Source: Mesonia sp. (GTDB lineage: Bacteria; Bacteroidota; Bacteroidia; Flavobacteriales; Flavobacteriaceae). Taken from it: a DNA stretch of 64,000 nucleotides. Location of the stretch: NCBI GenBank assembly GCA_012964435.1, contig DTTX01000034.1, positions 96,005 to 160,004 on the forward strand, read 5' to 3'. The position numbers and the translations under genes were made by a program. This document shows, in pieces, positions 56,397-63,945 of the stretch; position 1 is the first letter of the stretch, and the number at the start of each line of letters is the position of its first letter. The notes beneath the pieces were generated by a model. The model was given only the letters and a program-made list of their open reading frames with translations, made no database searches and had not been told where the DNA came from.

Positions 56397-57023
56397 TTAG
56401 AACATAAATCCTACTCCTACTTGAAAAACTGAGTTTTTAATGTCTGGATCTCCAAAAAGATCTGATTCTTTAAATACATTGGTGAAGCCATAATTATATC
56501 TTCCCTGAAGAAAAAAACCACCATCAAACTTGTACTCTACTCCGGCAGCTAAGCTAAAATCAATATCTTCAGCCACATCGGTATCTATATCACCGGCATC
56601 ATCAGTGGGTTGATAATCAATTTCTTCATTAATTAAAAACCCAATTTGAGGACCTGCTTGGATATTCAAACCTTTCACTAAATAGATTTTTGCTAATAAA
56701 GGTATTTGAATATAATCTAATTGAGCTTCCACATTGTCATCGGTATCAAACTCATTGTTTTGGTCAATTTCTTCAATATCAAAACCCTGCCCAGAATATA
56801 AAACCTCGGGTTGAATAGAAAACCGTTCGCTTATAGGTATTTCCGCCACAAAACCTGCATTAAAACTTGTTCTTGTTTTGGTATCACCAATATCATCTCC
56901 GGTGAGATTAGCAAAATTCACTCCGCCTTTTACTCCAATTTGAACTAAATCTGAGTCTGCTTGTGCTTTTGCTCCTATAATAGCAAATAAACCTAATAAC
57001 GAACTTAAAATTACTTTTTTCAT
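56397..57023 (-). CDS. Small outer membrane beta-barrel protein (PorT-like) 4
   Basis: This 208-residue protein has a signal peptide (LSSLLGLFAIIGAKAQ) and the same blocks as gene 3: IGVKGGVNFANLTGDD, FSIQPEVLYSGQGF, YIQIPLLAKIYLV, LNIQAGPQIGFLI, FFLQGRYNYGFTNV and FQVGVGFMF. Acidic inserts between strands (DDAGDIDTDVAEDID) are longer than in gene 3, as expected for surface loops. Function unknown. Confidence 0.9.
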   Translation of the reverse strand: MKKVILSSLLGLFAIIGAKAQADSDLVQIGVKGGVNFANLTGDDIGDTKTRTSFNAGFVAEIPISERFSIQPEVLYSGQGFDIEEIDQNNEFDTDDNVEAQLDYIQIPLLAKIYLVKGLNIQAGPQIGFLINEEIDYQPTDDAGDIDTDVAEDIDFSLAAGVEYKFDGGFFLQGRYNYGFTNVFKESDLFGDPDIKNSVFQVGVGFMF

Positions 57024-57046
57024 AGTTTTTGTTTTTTTGTTTAATG

Positions 57047-57054
57047 CAAATGTA
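57047..57054 (-). promoter_or_regulatory. -7 promoter element for beta-barrel gene 4
   Basis: Minus strand TACATTTG, perfect TAnnTTTG, 23 bases before the start at 57023. Confidence 0.5.
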
Positions 57055-57134
57055 ACTTAGCATTTCACAAAAAATTCTTAAGCAAAAACTAAAATATACT
57101 TAAATATTCAGCTGTAAATCTCTATTTTTAACGC

Positions 57135-58031
57135 GTGAAATGGCAACAAGCACTTACCGATTATCAACATTACTTGCGCATAGAGAGAGGCTTATCTGCC
57201 AATTCTATCGAAAATTACAGATATGATATTGTTAAACTTATCAATTATCTTGAAGAGCACGAAATACAGATTTCTCCTTTAAAAATTTCCGAAGAAAAAA
57301 TTCAGGAGTTTATTTATGAAGTTTCCAAATCGATGAGTGCGCGATCACAATCGAGAATAATTTCGGGCTTACGCAGCTTTTTTGATTATTTGGTTTTTGA
57401 AGATTACCGCAAAGACAATCCGTTAGAATTAATAGAATCTCCAAAGATCGGCAGAAAATTACCCGATACACTTTCTACGGAAGAAATAGATCGATTAATT
57501 GAAAGTATCGATTTAAGCCACCCACAAGGCGAACGAAATCGCTGCATTTTAGAAACTCTATATAGTTGCGGTTTACGGGTATCAGAATTAATTACGCTGA
57601 AGCTTTCTGATCTTTATTTTGATGAAGGTTTTATTCGTGTAGTTGGGAAGGGCGACAAGCAAAGGTTGGTGCCAATAAGTCCGCTTACGGTAAAATACAT
57701 CAATTTATATATCGATCAAATTCGGGTACATCTTCCCATTCAAAAAGGTTTTGAAGACACCTTATTTTTAAACCGAAGAGGCAAACAGCTCACGCGCGCC
57801 ATGATCTTTACCATTGTGAAACAAACTGCGGTAAAAGCGGGAGTGAAAAAGAAAATAAGTCCGCATACGTTTCGACATTCTTTTGCAACTCATTTATTAG
57901 AAAATGGCGCCGATCTGCGAAGCATTCAGCAAATGTTAGGTCACGAAAGTATTATTACTACCGAAATTTACATGCATTTAGATCGTACACACTTAAAAGA
58001 AGTGTTAGAGAAATTTCATCCTAGAAAATAA
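57135..58031 (+). CDS. xerD: Site-specific tyrosine recombinase XerD
   Basis: XerD resolves chromosome dimers at dif with XerC. This 298-residue protein has a SAM-like N-terminal DNA-binding domain (HYLRIERGLSANSIENY) and the catalytic residues in order: Arg in CGLRVSEL, Lys in GKGDKQRLVP, His and Arg in HTFRHSFATHLLENG, His in LGHESI and the nucleophile Tyr in EIYMHL. Length fits XerC/XerD rather than phage integrases. The start is GTG. No dif site was recognised nearby. Confidence 0.93.
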   Translation: MKWQQALTDYQHYLRIERGLSANSIENYRYDIVKLINYLEEHEIQISPLKISEEKIQEFIYEVSKSMSARSQSRIISGLRSFFDYLVFEDYRKDNPLELIESPKIGRKLPDTLSTEEIDRLIESIDLSHPQGERNRCILETLYSCGLRVSELITLKLSDLYFDEGFIRVVGKGDKQRLVPISPLTVKYINLYIDQIRVHLPIQKGFEDTLFLNRRGKQLTRAMIFTIVKQTAVKAGVKKKISPHTFRHSFATHLLENGADLRSIQQMLGHESIITTEIYMHLDRTHLKEVLEKFHPRK

Positions 58032-58083
58032 ACCCTTAACCTTAGTTAAGTTTCGCTATTAAAGTTGTGCTAAACTCTTCTGT

Positions 58084-58091
58084 TACTTTTG
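58084..58091 (+). promoter_or_regulatory. -7 promoter element for the aldo/keto reductase gene
   Basis: TACTTTTG, a perfect TAnnTTTG, with a GTTG 16 bases upstream (58064-58067) as a possible -33 element; 42 bases before the ATG. Confidence 0.5.
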
Positions 58092-58133
58092 AAGTTTTAA
58101 GCTTTCCTATTATCTTCAAACAAAAACAAAAAA

Positions 58134-59084
58134 ATGAGAACTTTAAAATTTAAGAACGGAGATCAAATGCCAGCCGTAGGTTTAGGAACTTGGAAATCTG
58201 AACCTAAAATGGTTGAAAATGCTGTAGAACACGCCTTAAAACATGGGTATCGACATATAGATTGCGCTGCTATTTACGGTAATGAAAATGAAGTAGGAAA
58301 TGCTTTTAAAAAAGTTTTTGATAGCGGTGAAGTAAAACGTGAAGATGTTTGGGTAACTTCTAAACTTTGGAATAATGCACACAAAAAAGAAGATGTAATC
58401 CCTGCGTTAAAACAAACCTTGAAAGATTTGCAATTAGATTACCTCGATCTTTATTTAATGCATTGGCCGGTTGCTTTTAGTCCTGAAGTAAAATTTCCTG
58501 AAAAAGATGAACAGTTCTTATCGTTAGAAGAAGTGCCATTAAGTGAAACTTGGGAAGCGATGCTTGAAGCCAAAAAACAAGGATTGGTAAAACACGTTGG
58601 GGTTTCTAATTTTAGTTCAACCAAACTAGAAAATCTTAGAAAAGAAACCACAGAAATGCCGGAGATGAATCAAGTTGAATTGCATCCGTATTTACAACAA
58701 AACGATCTTTTAGAATATTGCAGCGAACACGGAATTAACCTAACGGCTTATTCTCCATTAGGAAGCGGCGACAGAACCGAAGATATGAAAGCCGATGATG
58801 AACCGATTTTATTAGAAAATGAGGTAATTCAGAAAATTGCTAAAAAGCATAATGCAAGTCCTGCACAAATTCTAATTAAATGGGCAGAATTACGCGGAAC
58901 CGCAGTGATCCCAAAATCGACCAATGAAGGTAGAATCGAACAAAATTTACAAAGTGTAGGTTACGAGTTAGACAAAGAAGACTTTCAAGAGATCGCAAAA
59001 CTCGACAAGCATTATCGTTATGTAAAAGGTGATGCGCAATTTGCCACCGAAGGAAATTCTTACGAGAATATTTTTGATGAATAG
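58134..59084 (+). CDS. Aldo/keto reductase
   Basis: This 316-residue NADPH-dependent TIM-barrel reductase shows the family signatures GYRHIDCAAIYGNENEVG (catalytic Asp and Tyr), WVTSKLWN (catalytic Lys), LYLMHWPV (catalytic His), VGVSNFSSTKLE and a C-terminal VIPKSTNEGRIEQN (cofactor binding). It resembles the AKR family that reduces aldehydes and xenobiotics; the substrate is unknown. It has its own promoter and terminator. Confidence 0.94.
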   Translation: MRTLKFKNGDQMPAVGLGTWKSEPKMVENAVEHALKHGYRHIDCAAIYGNENEVGNAFKKVFDSGEVKREDVWVTSKLWNNAHKKEDVIPALKQTLKDLQLDYLDLYLMHWPVAFSPEVKFPEKDEQFLSLEEVPLSETWEAMLEAKKQGLVKHVGVSNFSSTKLENLRKETTEMPEMNQVELHPYLQQNDLLEYCSEHGINLTAYSPLGSGDRTEDMKADDEPILLENEVIQKIAKKHNASPAQILIKWAELRGTAVIPKSTNEGRIEQNLQSVGYELDKEDFQEIAKLDKHYRYVKGDAQFATEGNSYENIFDE

Positions 59085-59119
59085 TTGAGTAGACTTGAGT
59101 GGTGAGAATTTATAATTAG

Positions 59120-59157
59120 AAAAAGCTCCAAGAAAATTACTTTTCTTGGAGCTTTTT
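59120..59157. terminator. Terminator after the aldo/keto reductase gene
   Basis: A 17-base perfect stem (59120-59136 and 59141-59157, with AGCTCCAAG/CTTGGAGCT core), TTAC loop and A/T flanks; it can act in both directions. Confidence 0.92.
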
Positions 59158-59213
59158 AATATTTAAAGTTATAATTAATTTTAACTATCTTAGTAAGAGA
59201 AAAAGCTTGTGTT

Positions 59214-59450
59214 ATGAATACGATAGACATTAAAAAGAAATTAATTCAACAGATAAATTTATCATCTGATAAAACGCTTTTGAAAGAATTATATGAATAC
59301 CTGAATCGAGAAAATGAGACGCAAGGGATTTTTGAATTAAATGAAGCGCAACATCATTCCATAGAAAAATCTAGAAAAGAAGTAAAAGATGGAAAATTTT
59401 TAACTCCTCAAAAAGCAAATCAAGAAATTGAAGAATGGCTAAACAAATAA
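59214..59450 (+). CDS. Antitoxin-like small protein of a decayed RelE/ParE module
   Basis: This 78-residue helical protein has FELNEAQHHSIEKSRKEV and a tail with ANQEIEEWLNK, typical of Bacteroidota antitoxins paired with RelE/ParE toxins. The next frame begins 16 bases before its stop and encodes a RelE/ParE-like sequence with two in-frame stop codons. The antitoxin itself appears intact. Its DNA-binding mode is not evident. Confidence 0.75.
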   Translation: MNTIDIKKKLIQQINLSSDKTLLKELYEYLNRENETQGIFELNEAQHHSIEKSRKEVKDGKFLTPQKANQEIEEWLNK

Positions 59451-59737
59451 TTTGGTCTTTAACAGCACAACTTGATCGTAAAGAAATTCTCCTATATTGG
59501 ATAAACAGAAATAAATCACGTACCTACAGTAAGAAATTGAACAAGTTATTTATAGAAGCAATTCAATTAATAGCTGAATTTCCTTAAATTGGTAAACCTA
59601 CTACTCATAAAACTGCTCGAATAAAAATTGTTCGCGACTATTTAATTGTTTATGAATACGATACAACAAAAAATTAAATTATCATTTTAAGGATTTGGGA
59701 TAGTAGGCAAAACCCTAATCTAATTTCGAATTATTGA
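59435..59737 (+). pseudogene. RelE/ParE-type toxin pseudogene with two in-frame stops
   Basis: From ATG 59435 the frame reads a RelE/ParE toxin: IIWSLTAQLDRKEILLYW, IAEFP, then TAA at 59585-59587, then IGKPTTHKTARIKIVRDY and LIVYEYD. A second TAA follows at 59675-59677, after which IIILRIWDSRQNP continues in the same frame to TGA at 59735. The typical toxin runs FP-x-IGKPT and ends with ILRIWDSRQNP, so both stops interrupt a conserved protein of about 100 residues. The single frame throughout means base substitutions, not frameshifts. The toxin is inactive unless the stops are suppressed. Confidence 0.85.
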
Positions 59738-59770
59738 TTTTATTTCAGATTAGTCTTAATTATAAAGCTC

Positions 59771-59800
59771 ATCATTCCGGACTTGATCCGGAATCTCATC
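59771..59800 (+). repeat. Dispersed palindrome, forward copy
   Basis: ATCATTCCGGACTTGATCC then GGAATCTCATC; arms TTCCGGA/TCCGGAA keep pairing although the arm sequence differs from other copies. Confidence 0.8.
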
Positions 59801-59827
59801 CTACTATGAAAATCTTAGTATGATTAT

Positions 59828-59860
59828 AAAAAAACTCCCGAAATGATCGGGAGTTTTTTT
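59828..59860. terminator. Bidirectional terminator upstream of the pepD 3-prime end
   Basis: CTCCCGA / TCGGGAG stem with A-run and T-run flanks, between the toxin pseudogene and the convergent pepD gene. Confidence 0.88.
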
Positions 59861-59863
59861 ATT

Positions 59864-59916
59864 CGTCATGCTGAACTTGATTAACTACGTTGAATCTTTG
59901 ATTTCAGCATCTCATC
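59864..59916 (+). repeat. Dispersed palindrome interrupted by a 22-base insertion
   Basis: Left half CGTCATGCTGAACTTGATT (59864-59882) and right half CAGCATCTCATC (59905-59916) match the family consensus, but 22 bases (59883-59904) separate them. The extra segment ends TTTGATTT, resembling a duplication of the core TTGATT. Confidence 0.7.
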
Positions 59917-59932
59917 AACGTAAGTTTAAATA

Positions 59933-61393
59933 TTATTTCTTCGGAATATTTTGAAGCACTTCTTTTAAGAACTTCCAGAATTTCTGAGTAGAAGAAATAC
60001 TTGCTCTTTCATCTGGAGAATGTGCTCCACGAATCGTTGGTCCGAAAGAGATCATATCCATTTTTGGATAATGGCTTCCGATAATTCCGCATTCCAAGCC
60101 GGCGTGACAAGCAGCGATATGTGCTTTTTCTCCGGTTTGTTTTTGGTATAATTCATCTAAAACTTTCAAGATCGCTGAATCTGGATTTGGTGCCCAACCC
60201 GGATAATCTCCACTAAAATCAACTTCAAAACCTGCCAACTCAAAACCGGCACGCAGACTGTAAGCTAAATCCCATTTACCGGATTCTACAGAAGATCGTG
60301 TTAAACAAGAAACCTCGGCTTCACCATTGGCAATACTTACCTTAGCAACATTGTTAGAAGTTTCTACTAAATCATCAATATCGGGACTCATTCTAAAAAC
60401 GCCGTTATGCGCTGCATAAAGTGCTTTTAAAATTGCTGCTTGCGCTTCTTTTTCCATTACTTTTTCCGGAGTTGGAATTGCTTCCGCAGTAATAGTAAGA
60501 TTTTTTTCTAGCGATTTAAATTCTGTTTCAATAGAAGTTTTTATCAATTCAAAAGCTTTCTCGAAAGCAGGTTTGTTGGCTTTTTCAACCACAATCGTTG
60601 CTACACTTTCGCGCGGAATTGCATTTCTTAATCCGCCACCATTTACTTCAGCAATACGAATATCTGCTTCTACAAAACAATTGTAAAGAATTCGGTTCAT
60701 CAGTTTATTGGCATTCCCCAGACCTTTGATAATATCCATCCCCGAGTGACCACCATTTAATCCTTTCACGGTTAGTTTTAAAGCTTCAACATCACCACTC
60801 ACCTGCTCTTCTGCATAAGTTCTGCTAGCCGTAATATCGACACCACCGGCGCAACCAATGCCAATTTCATCATCTTCTTCGGTATCTAAATTTAATAAGA
60901 TCTCACCTTCTAACACCGAATTATCCAAGTTTTTAGCTCCGGTCATACCGGTTTCTTCATCAATCGTAAATAAAGCTTCGATCGCCGGATGCGCAATATC
61001 GGTACTTTCTAAAACTGCCATCGCTGCGGCAGCGCCTAAACCATTATCGGCACCTAAAGTGGTTCCATTTGCACGAACCCAATCGCCATCGACATACATC
61101 TCGATACCTTGTGTAGCAAAGTCGAAAGTGGTATCGTTATTTTTTTGATGAACCATATCTAAATGCGACTGCAATACAATCATCGCACGGTCTTCCATTC
61201 CTGCAGTAGCCGGTTTTTTGATAATTACATTTCCTGCTTGATCGACGATGGTTTCTAGACCTAAATTCTCTCCAAAATCTTTCATAAACGCGATTACGCG
61301 CTCTTCTTGTTTTGAAGGTCTTGGCACCGCATTTAAATCTGCAAACTTATTCCAAACCGCTTTTGGTTCTAAATTTCTTATTTCTTGACTCAT
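59933..61393 (-). CDS. pepD: Aminoacyl-histidine dipeptidase (PepD, M20 family)
   Basis: PepD hydrolyses Xaa-His and other dipeptides. This 486-residue M20C enzyme has VLQSHLDMVHQ (zinc His), GADNGLGAAAAMAVLE (zinc Asp), TIDEETGMTGAKNL (catalytic and metal Glu) and AACHAGLECGI near the C-terminus. It is cytoplasmic, with no signal peptide. It is convergent with the toxin-antitoxin remnant and flanked on both ends by dispersed palindromes. Confidence 0.95.
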   Translation of the reverse strand: MSQEIRNLEPKAVWNKFADLNAVPRPSKQEERVIAFMKDFGENLGLETIVDQAGNVIIKKPATAGMEDRAMIVLQSHLDMVHQKNNDTTFDFATQGIEMYVDGDWVRANGTTLGADNGLGAAAAMAVLESTDIAHPAIEALFTIDEETGMTGAKNLDNSVLEGEILLNLDTEEDDEIGIGCAGGVDITASRTYAEEQVSGDVEALKLTVKGLNGGHSGMDIIKGLGNANKLMNRILYNCFVEADIRIAEVNGGGLRNAIPRESVATIVVEKANKPAFEKAFELIKTSIETEFKSLEKNLTITAEAIPTPEKVMEKEAQAAILKALYAAHNGVFRMSPDIDDLVETSNNVAKVSIANGEAEVSCLTRSSVESGKWDLAYSLRAGFELAGFEVDFSGDYPGWAPNPDSAILKVLDELYQKQTGEKAHIAACHAGLECGIIGSHYPKMDMISFGPTIRGAHSPDERASISSTQKFWKFLKEVLQNIPKK

Positions 61394-61440
61394 GAATAGT
61401 GTTTTATTATTAATAAAAAATAATGATGAAAGTAAATGAT

Positions 61441-61469
61441 CGTCACCCTAAACTTGATTCAGGGTCTCC
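61441..61469 (+). repeat. Dispersed palindrome, forward copy
   Basis: CGTCACCCTAAACTTGATT then CAGGGTCTCC; one arm mismatch. Faces the reverse copy 19 bases away. Confidence 0.8.
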
Positions 61470-61488
61470 TTACAAATTTTTAATATAT

Positions 61489-61519
61489 GATGAGATGCTG
61501 AATCAAGTTCAGCATGACG
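61489..61519 (-). repeat. Dispersed palindrome, reverse copy
   Basis: GATGAGATGCTGAATCAAG then TTCAGCATGACG, identical to the copy at 38105 over its whole length. Lies between pepD and the DUF3810 gene. Confidence 0.88.
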
Positions 61520-61613
61520 CTTAAACCATATTATTTTCAATTTTCGCAAAGGTATTGTTTCTCGAAGCAATTATAAAATTTGTCGCCCAAGCTTTAGTTT
61601 GTATTTTTAGCTT

Positions 61614-62684
61614 GTGAAACAACGACATTATTTTATACTTGCGCTTTTATTGCCTATTCAGGTGGCTTTGGTTTCGATCGTGGCTAAATTTCCGCAGTTG
61701 ATAGAAACTTATTACAGTAATGGTATTTATCCGTTTATTTCGAAATTAGAACGTTATGCGTTAGGTTGGTTGCCTTTTTCATTAGGCGATCTTTTATATA
61801 GTATTTTAGTGATTGGTTTAATAAGATGGATTTACTTCCGCATTAAAACACGTTTTAAAAAACCTAAACATTGGATGTTAGAAGGTTTCGCTGCACTTTC
61901 TATTCTCTATTTTTGTTTTCACGCGTTTTGGGGTTTAAATTATTACCGACTTCCTTTACATCAATCGTTAGAAATTGATCACGAATATTCACAAGAAGAT
62001 TTGGTGAACTTCACAAAACAACTTGCGCAAAGAGCCAATGAACTTCATCTAAATTTAGTGAAGAATGATACCGTAAAAGTTGATTTTCAGTTTAAAAATT
62101 CAGAAATTAGGAAAATTGCGGTAGAAGGTTACCATAATATTGAACATGAGTATCCTGAATTAACCTATCAAGGTCGAAGCATAAAACCTTCTTTATTCAG
62201 TATTCCGCTAACGTATATGGGATTTAATGGTTATTTGAATCCGCTAACCGGTGAAGCGCAAGTCAATAATCAAATCCCGAAATTTAAATTACCCAGTACC
62301 ACGAGTCACGAAATGGGACATCAAATTGGGTTTGCGAAAGAAAATGAAGCCAATTTTATGGCGTGTTTAACGACGATGAATCACCCGAATCCTTATTTTA
62401 AATACGCCGGTTATACGTTTGCATTGAAGTATTGCTTAGGGGAAGTAAACCAGACAGATCCTTGTGAAGCGCAGAATATTATAGGGATGCTGAATTTAGG
62501 AATTATAAAAAACTACCGAGAAGTAAATAAATTTTGGGAGGAACATGAGAACCCGTTAGAGCCTTTTTTCAAGATTTTCTATGGTGGTTATTTAAAAGCT
62601 AACAATCAGCCCCAAGGCATCGAAAGTTATAATTATGTAGTCGCGCTTTTGGTGAATTATTTTGAAGGCGAGCATCAATTATAA
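61614..62684 (+). CDS. DUF3810 family membrane protein with HExxH metalloprotease-like motif
   Basis: This 356-residue protein has N-terminal helices (about 7-25, 55-75 and 92-110) and a large soluble region containing TTSHEMGHQIGFAKENEANF, which shows the HExxH zinc pattern with a downstream Glu. It fits DUF3810. A membrane metallopeptidase activity is plausible but unproven. The start is GTG. Confidence 0.85.
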   Translation: MKQRHYFILALLLPIQVALVSIVAKFPQLIETYYSNGIYPFISKLERYALGWLPFSLGDLLYSILVIGLIRWIYFRIKTRFKKPKHWMLEGFAALSILYFCFHAFWGLNYYRLPLHQSLEIDHEYSQEDLVNFTKQLAQRANELHLNLVKNDTVKVDFQFKNSEIRKIAVEGYHNIEHEYPELTYQGRSIKPSLFSIPLTYMGFNGYLNPLTGEAQVNNQIPKFKLPSTTSHEMGHQIGFAKENEANFMACLTTMNHPNPYFKYAGYTFALKYCLGEVNQTDPCEAQNIIGMLNLGIIKNYREVNKFWEEHENPLEPFFKIFYGGYLKANNQPQGIESYNYVVALLVNYFEGEHQL

Positions 62685-62756
62685 GCTATTCTCAAAAAGA
62701 GCTTATTCTGTTATATTTTCTAAAATCACTACCTTTACCGGCTAGAAAATCAAGCT

Positions 62757-63554
62757 ATGCGCAAGCAAATAAGTAGTACTCAAAATAAAACCGTCAAGCA
62801 ACTTTTACAACTTCAAGAAAAGTCGAGAAATCGAAAGAAAGAAGGTCTTTTTGTGGTGGAAGGCATTCGGGAAATTCAATTAGCTCAAAAAGCGAACTAT
62901 GAATTTGAAGCCGTTTATATCTGCAAAGAAGTTTTTACAGAAGAAGAACTAAAAAATTTCTCTTTTGCTGAACATTTACTTACCGAAATTACTACGGAAG
63001 TTTACCAAAAAATCGCTTATCGAAGCAGTACCGAAGGGATTTTAGCCGTAGCGAAAACTAAAACGCACGATTTAGAAGCCATTCAGTTTGAAACTGAAAA
63101 ACCTTTAATTCTCATTGCGGAAGCTCCTGAAAAACCGGGAAATATTGGAGCTATTTTGCGTACCGCCGATGCTGCGAAAGTAGATGCGGTAATTATTGCT
63201 AACCCGAAAACAGATTTGTACAACCCGAATATCATTCGATCGAGCGTGGGTTGTGTGTTTACCAATCAAATTGCCACGGGAACTACTTCAGAAATTATTC
63301 AGTTTTTAAAAGAAAAAGAAATTCATATTTATTCAGCGATTTTACAAGAATCTGAAATTTATACCGAGCAAGATTTTAAAAAAGCTACTGCGATTGTCGT
63401 GGGAACGGAAGCTGATGGTTTAAGTGAAGAATGGCGAGTAAATTCAACTCAAAATATTCATATCCCGATGCAAGGCGAGATCGATTCGATGAATGTTTCT
63501 GTAGCCGCCGGAATTCTCATTTTTGAAGCGAAAAGGCAACGGAGATTCAATTAA
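62757..63554 (+). CDS. TrmH/SpoU family RNA 2-O-methyltransferase
   Basis: This 265-residue SPOUT methyltransferase has an N-terminal substrate-binding domain (FVVEGIREIQLA) and the knot motifs: motif 1 APEKPGNIGAILRTADAAK, motif 2 VVGTEADGLSEEW and motif 3 IPMQGEIDSMNVSVAAGIL. It methylates ribose in rRNA or tRNA; the site cannot be told. A near-match TACCTTTA (62730-62737) lies 19 bases upstream. Confidence 0.92.
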   Translation: MRKQISSTQNKTVKQLLQLQEKSRNRKKEGLFVVEGIREIQLAQKANYEFEAVYICKEVFTEEELKNFSFAEHLLTEITTEVYQKIAYRSSTEGILAVAKTKTHDLEAIQFETEKPLILIAEAPEKPGNIGAILRTADAAKVDAVIIANPKTDLYNPNIIRSSVGCVFTNQIATGTTSEIIQFLKEKEIHIYSAILQESEIYTEQDFKKATAIVVGTEADGLSEEWRVNSTQNIHIPMQGEIDSMNVSVAAGILIFEAKRQRRFN

Positions 63555-63600
63555 TAATGTTTAATTATTAATAAAATGTAATTGATTAAAATTCATAATT

Positions 63601-63942
63601 ATGAAAGAAAATATGATTGCAAAAAAGAGTTATGCCTTTGCTATTAAGATTATTAAATTGAATAAAATATTAATACAGAAAAATGAATATGTATTATCTA
63701 AGCAAATTCTAAAATCGGGAACCTCTATTGGAGCAAATGTAGAAGAAGCCATTGGAGGTATTTCAAAAAAAGACTTTAGAGCTAAAATGAGTATTTCTTA
63801 TAAAGAAGCTAGAGAAACAAATTATTGGCTGCGACTTCTTAAAGACACCCATTATATTATAGAAGAAAAATTTAATGATTTAAATAATGACCTTTTAGAA
63901 ATACTTAAAATTCTATTCAAAATTATCGAGTCCTCTAAATAA
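63601..63942 (+). CDS. Four-helix-bundle protein (S23 / rRNA intervening-sequence protein family)
   Basis: This 113-residue helical protein has the S23-family features: KSYAFAIKIIKLNKIL, SKQILKSGTSIGANVEEAIG and KISYKEARETNYWLRLL matched in parts, and a C-terminal LLEILKILFKII. Members were first noticed in insertions of 23S rRNA genes and are widespread single genes in Bacteroidota; the fold is shared with the Avd protein of diversity-generating retroelements. The function of the stand-alone form is unknown. A heptanucleotide array starts 3 bases after its stop codon. Confidence 0.9.
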   Translation: MKENMIAKKSYAFAIKIIKLNKILIQKNEYVLSKQILKSGTSIGANVEEAIGGISKKDFRAKMSISYKEARETNYWLRLLKDTHYIIEEKFNDLNNDLLEILKILFKIIESSK

Positions 63943-63945
63943 AGA

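Noticed and set aside
57135-58031. Tyrosine recombinase as an integrase of a genomic island
   Set aside because: Length and motifs fit XerD, the flanks are housekeeping genes, and there is no tRNA or direct repeat.
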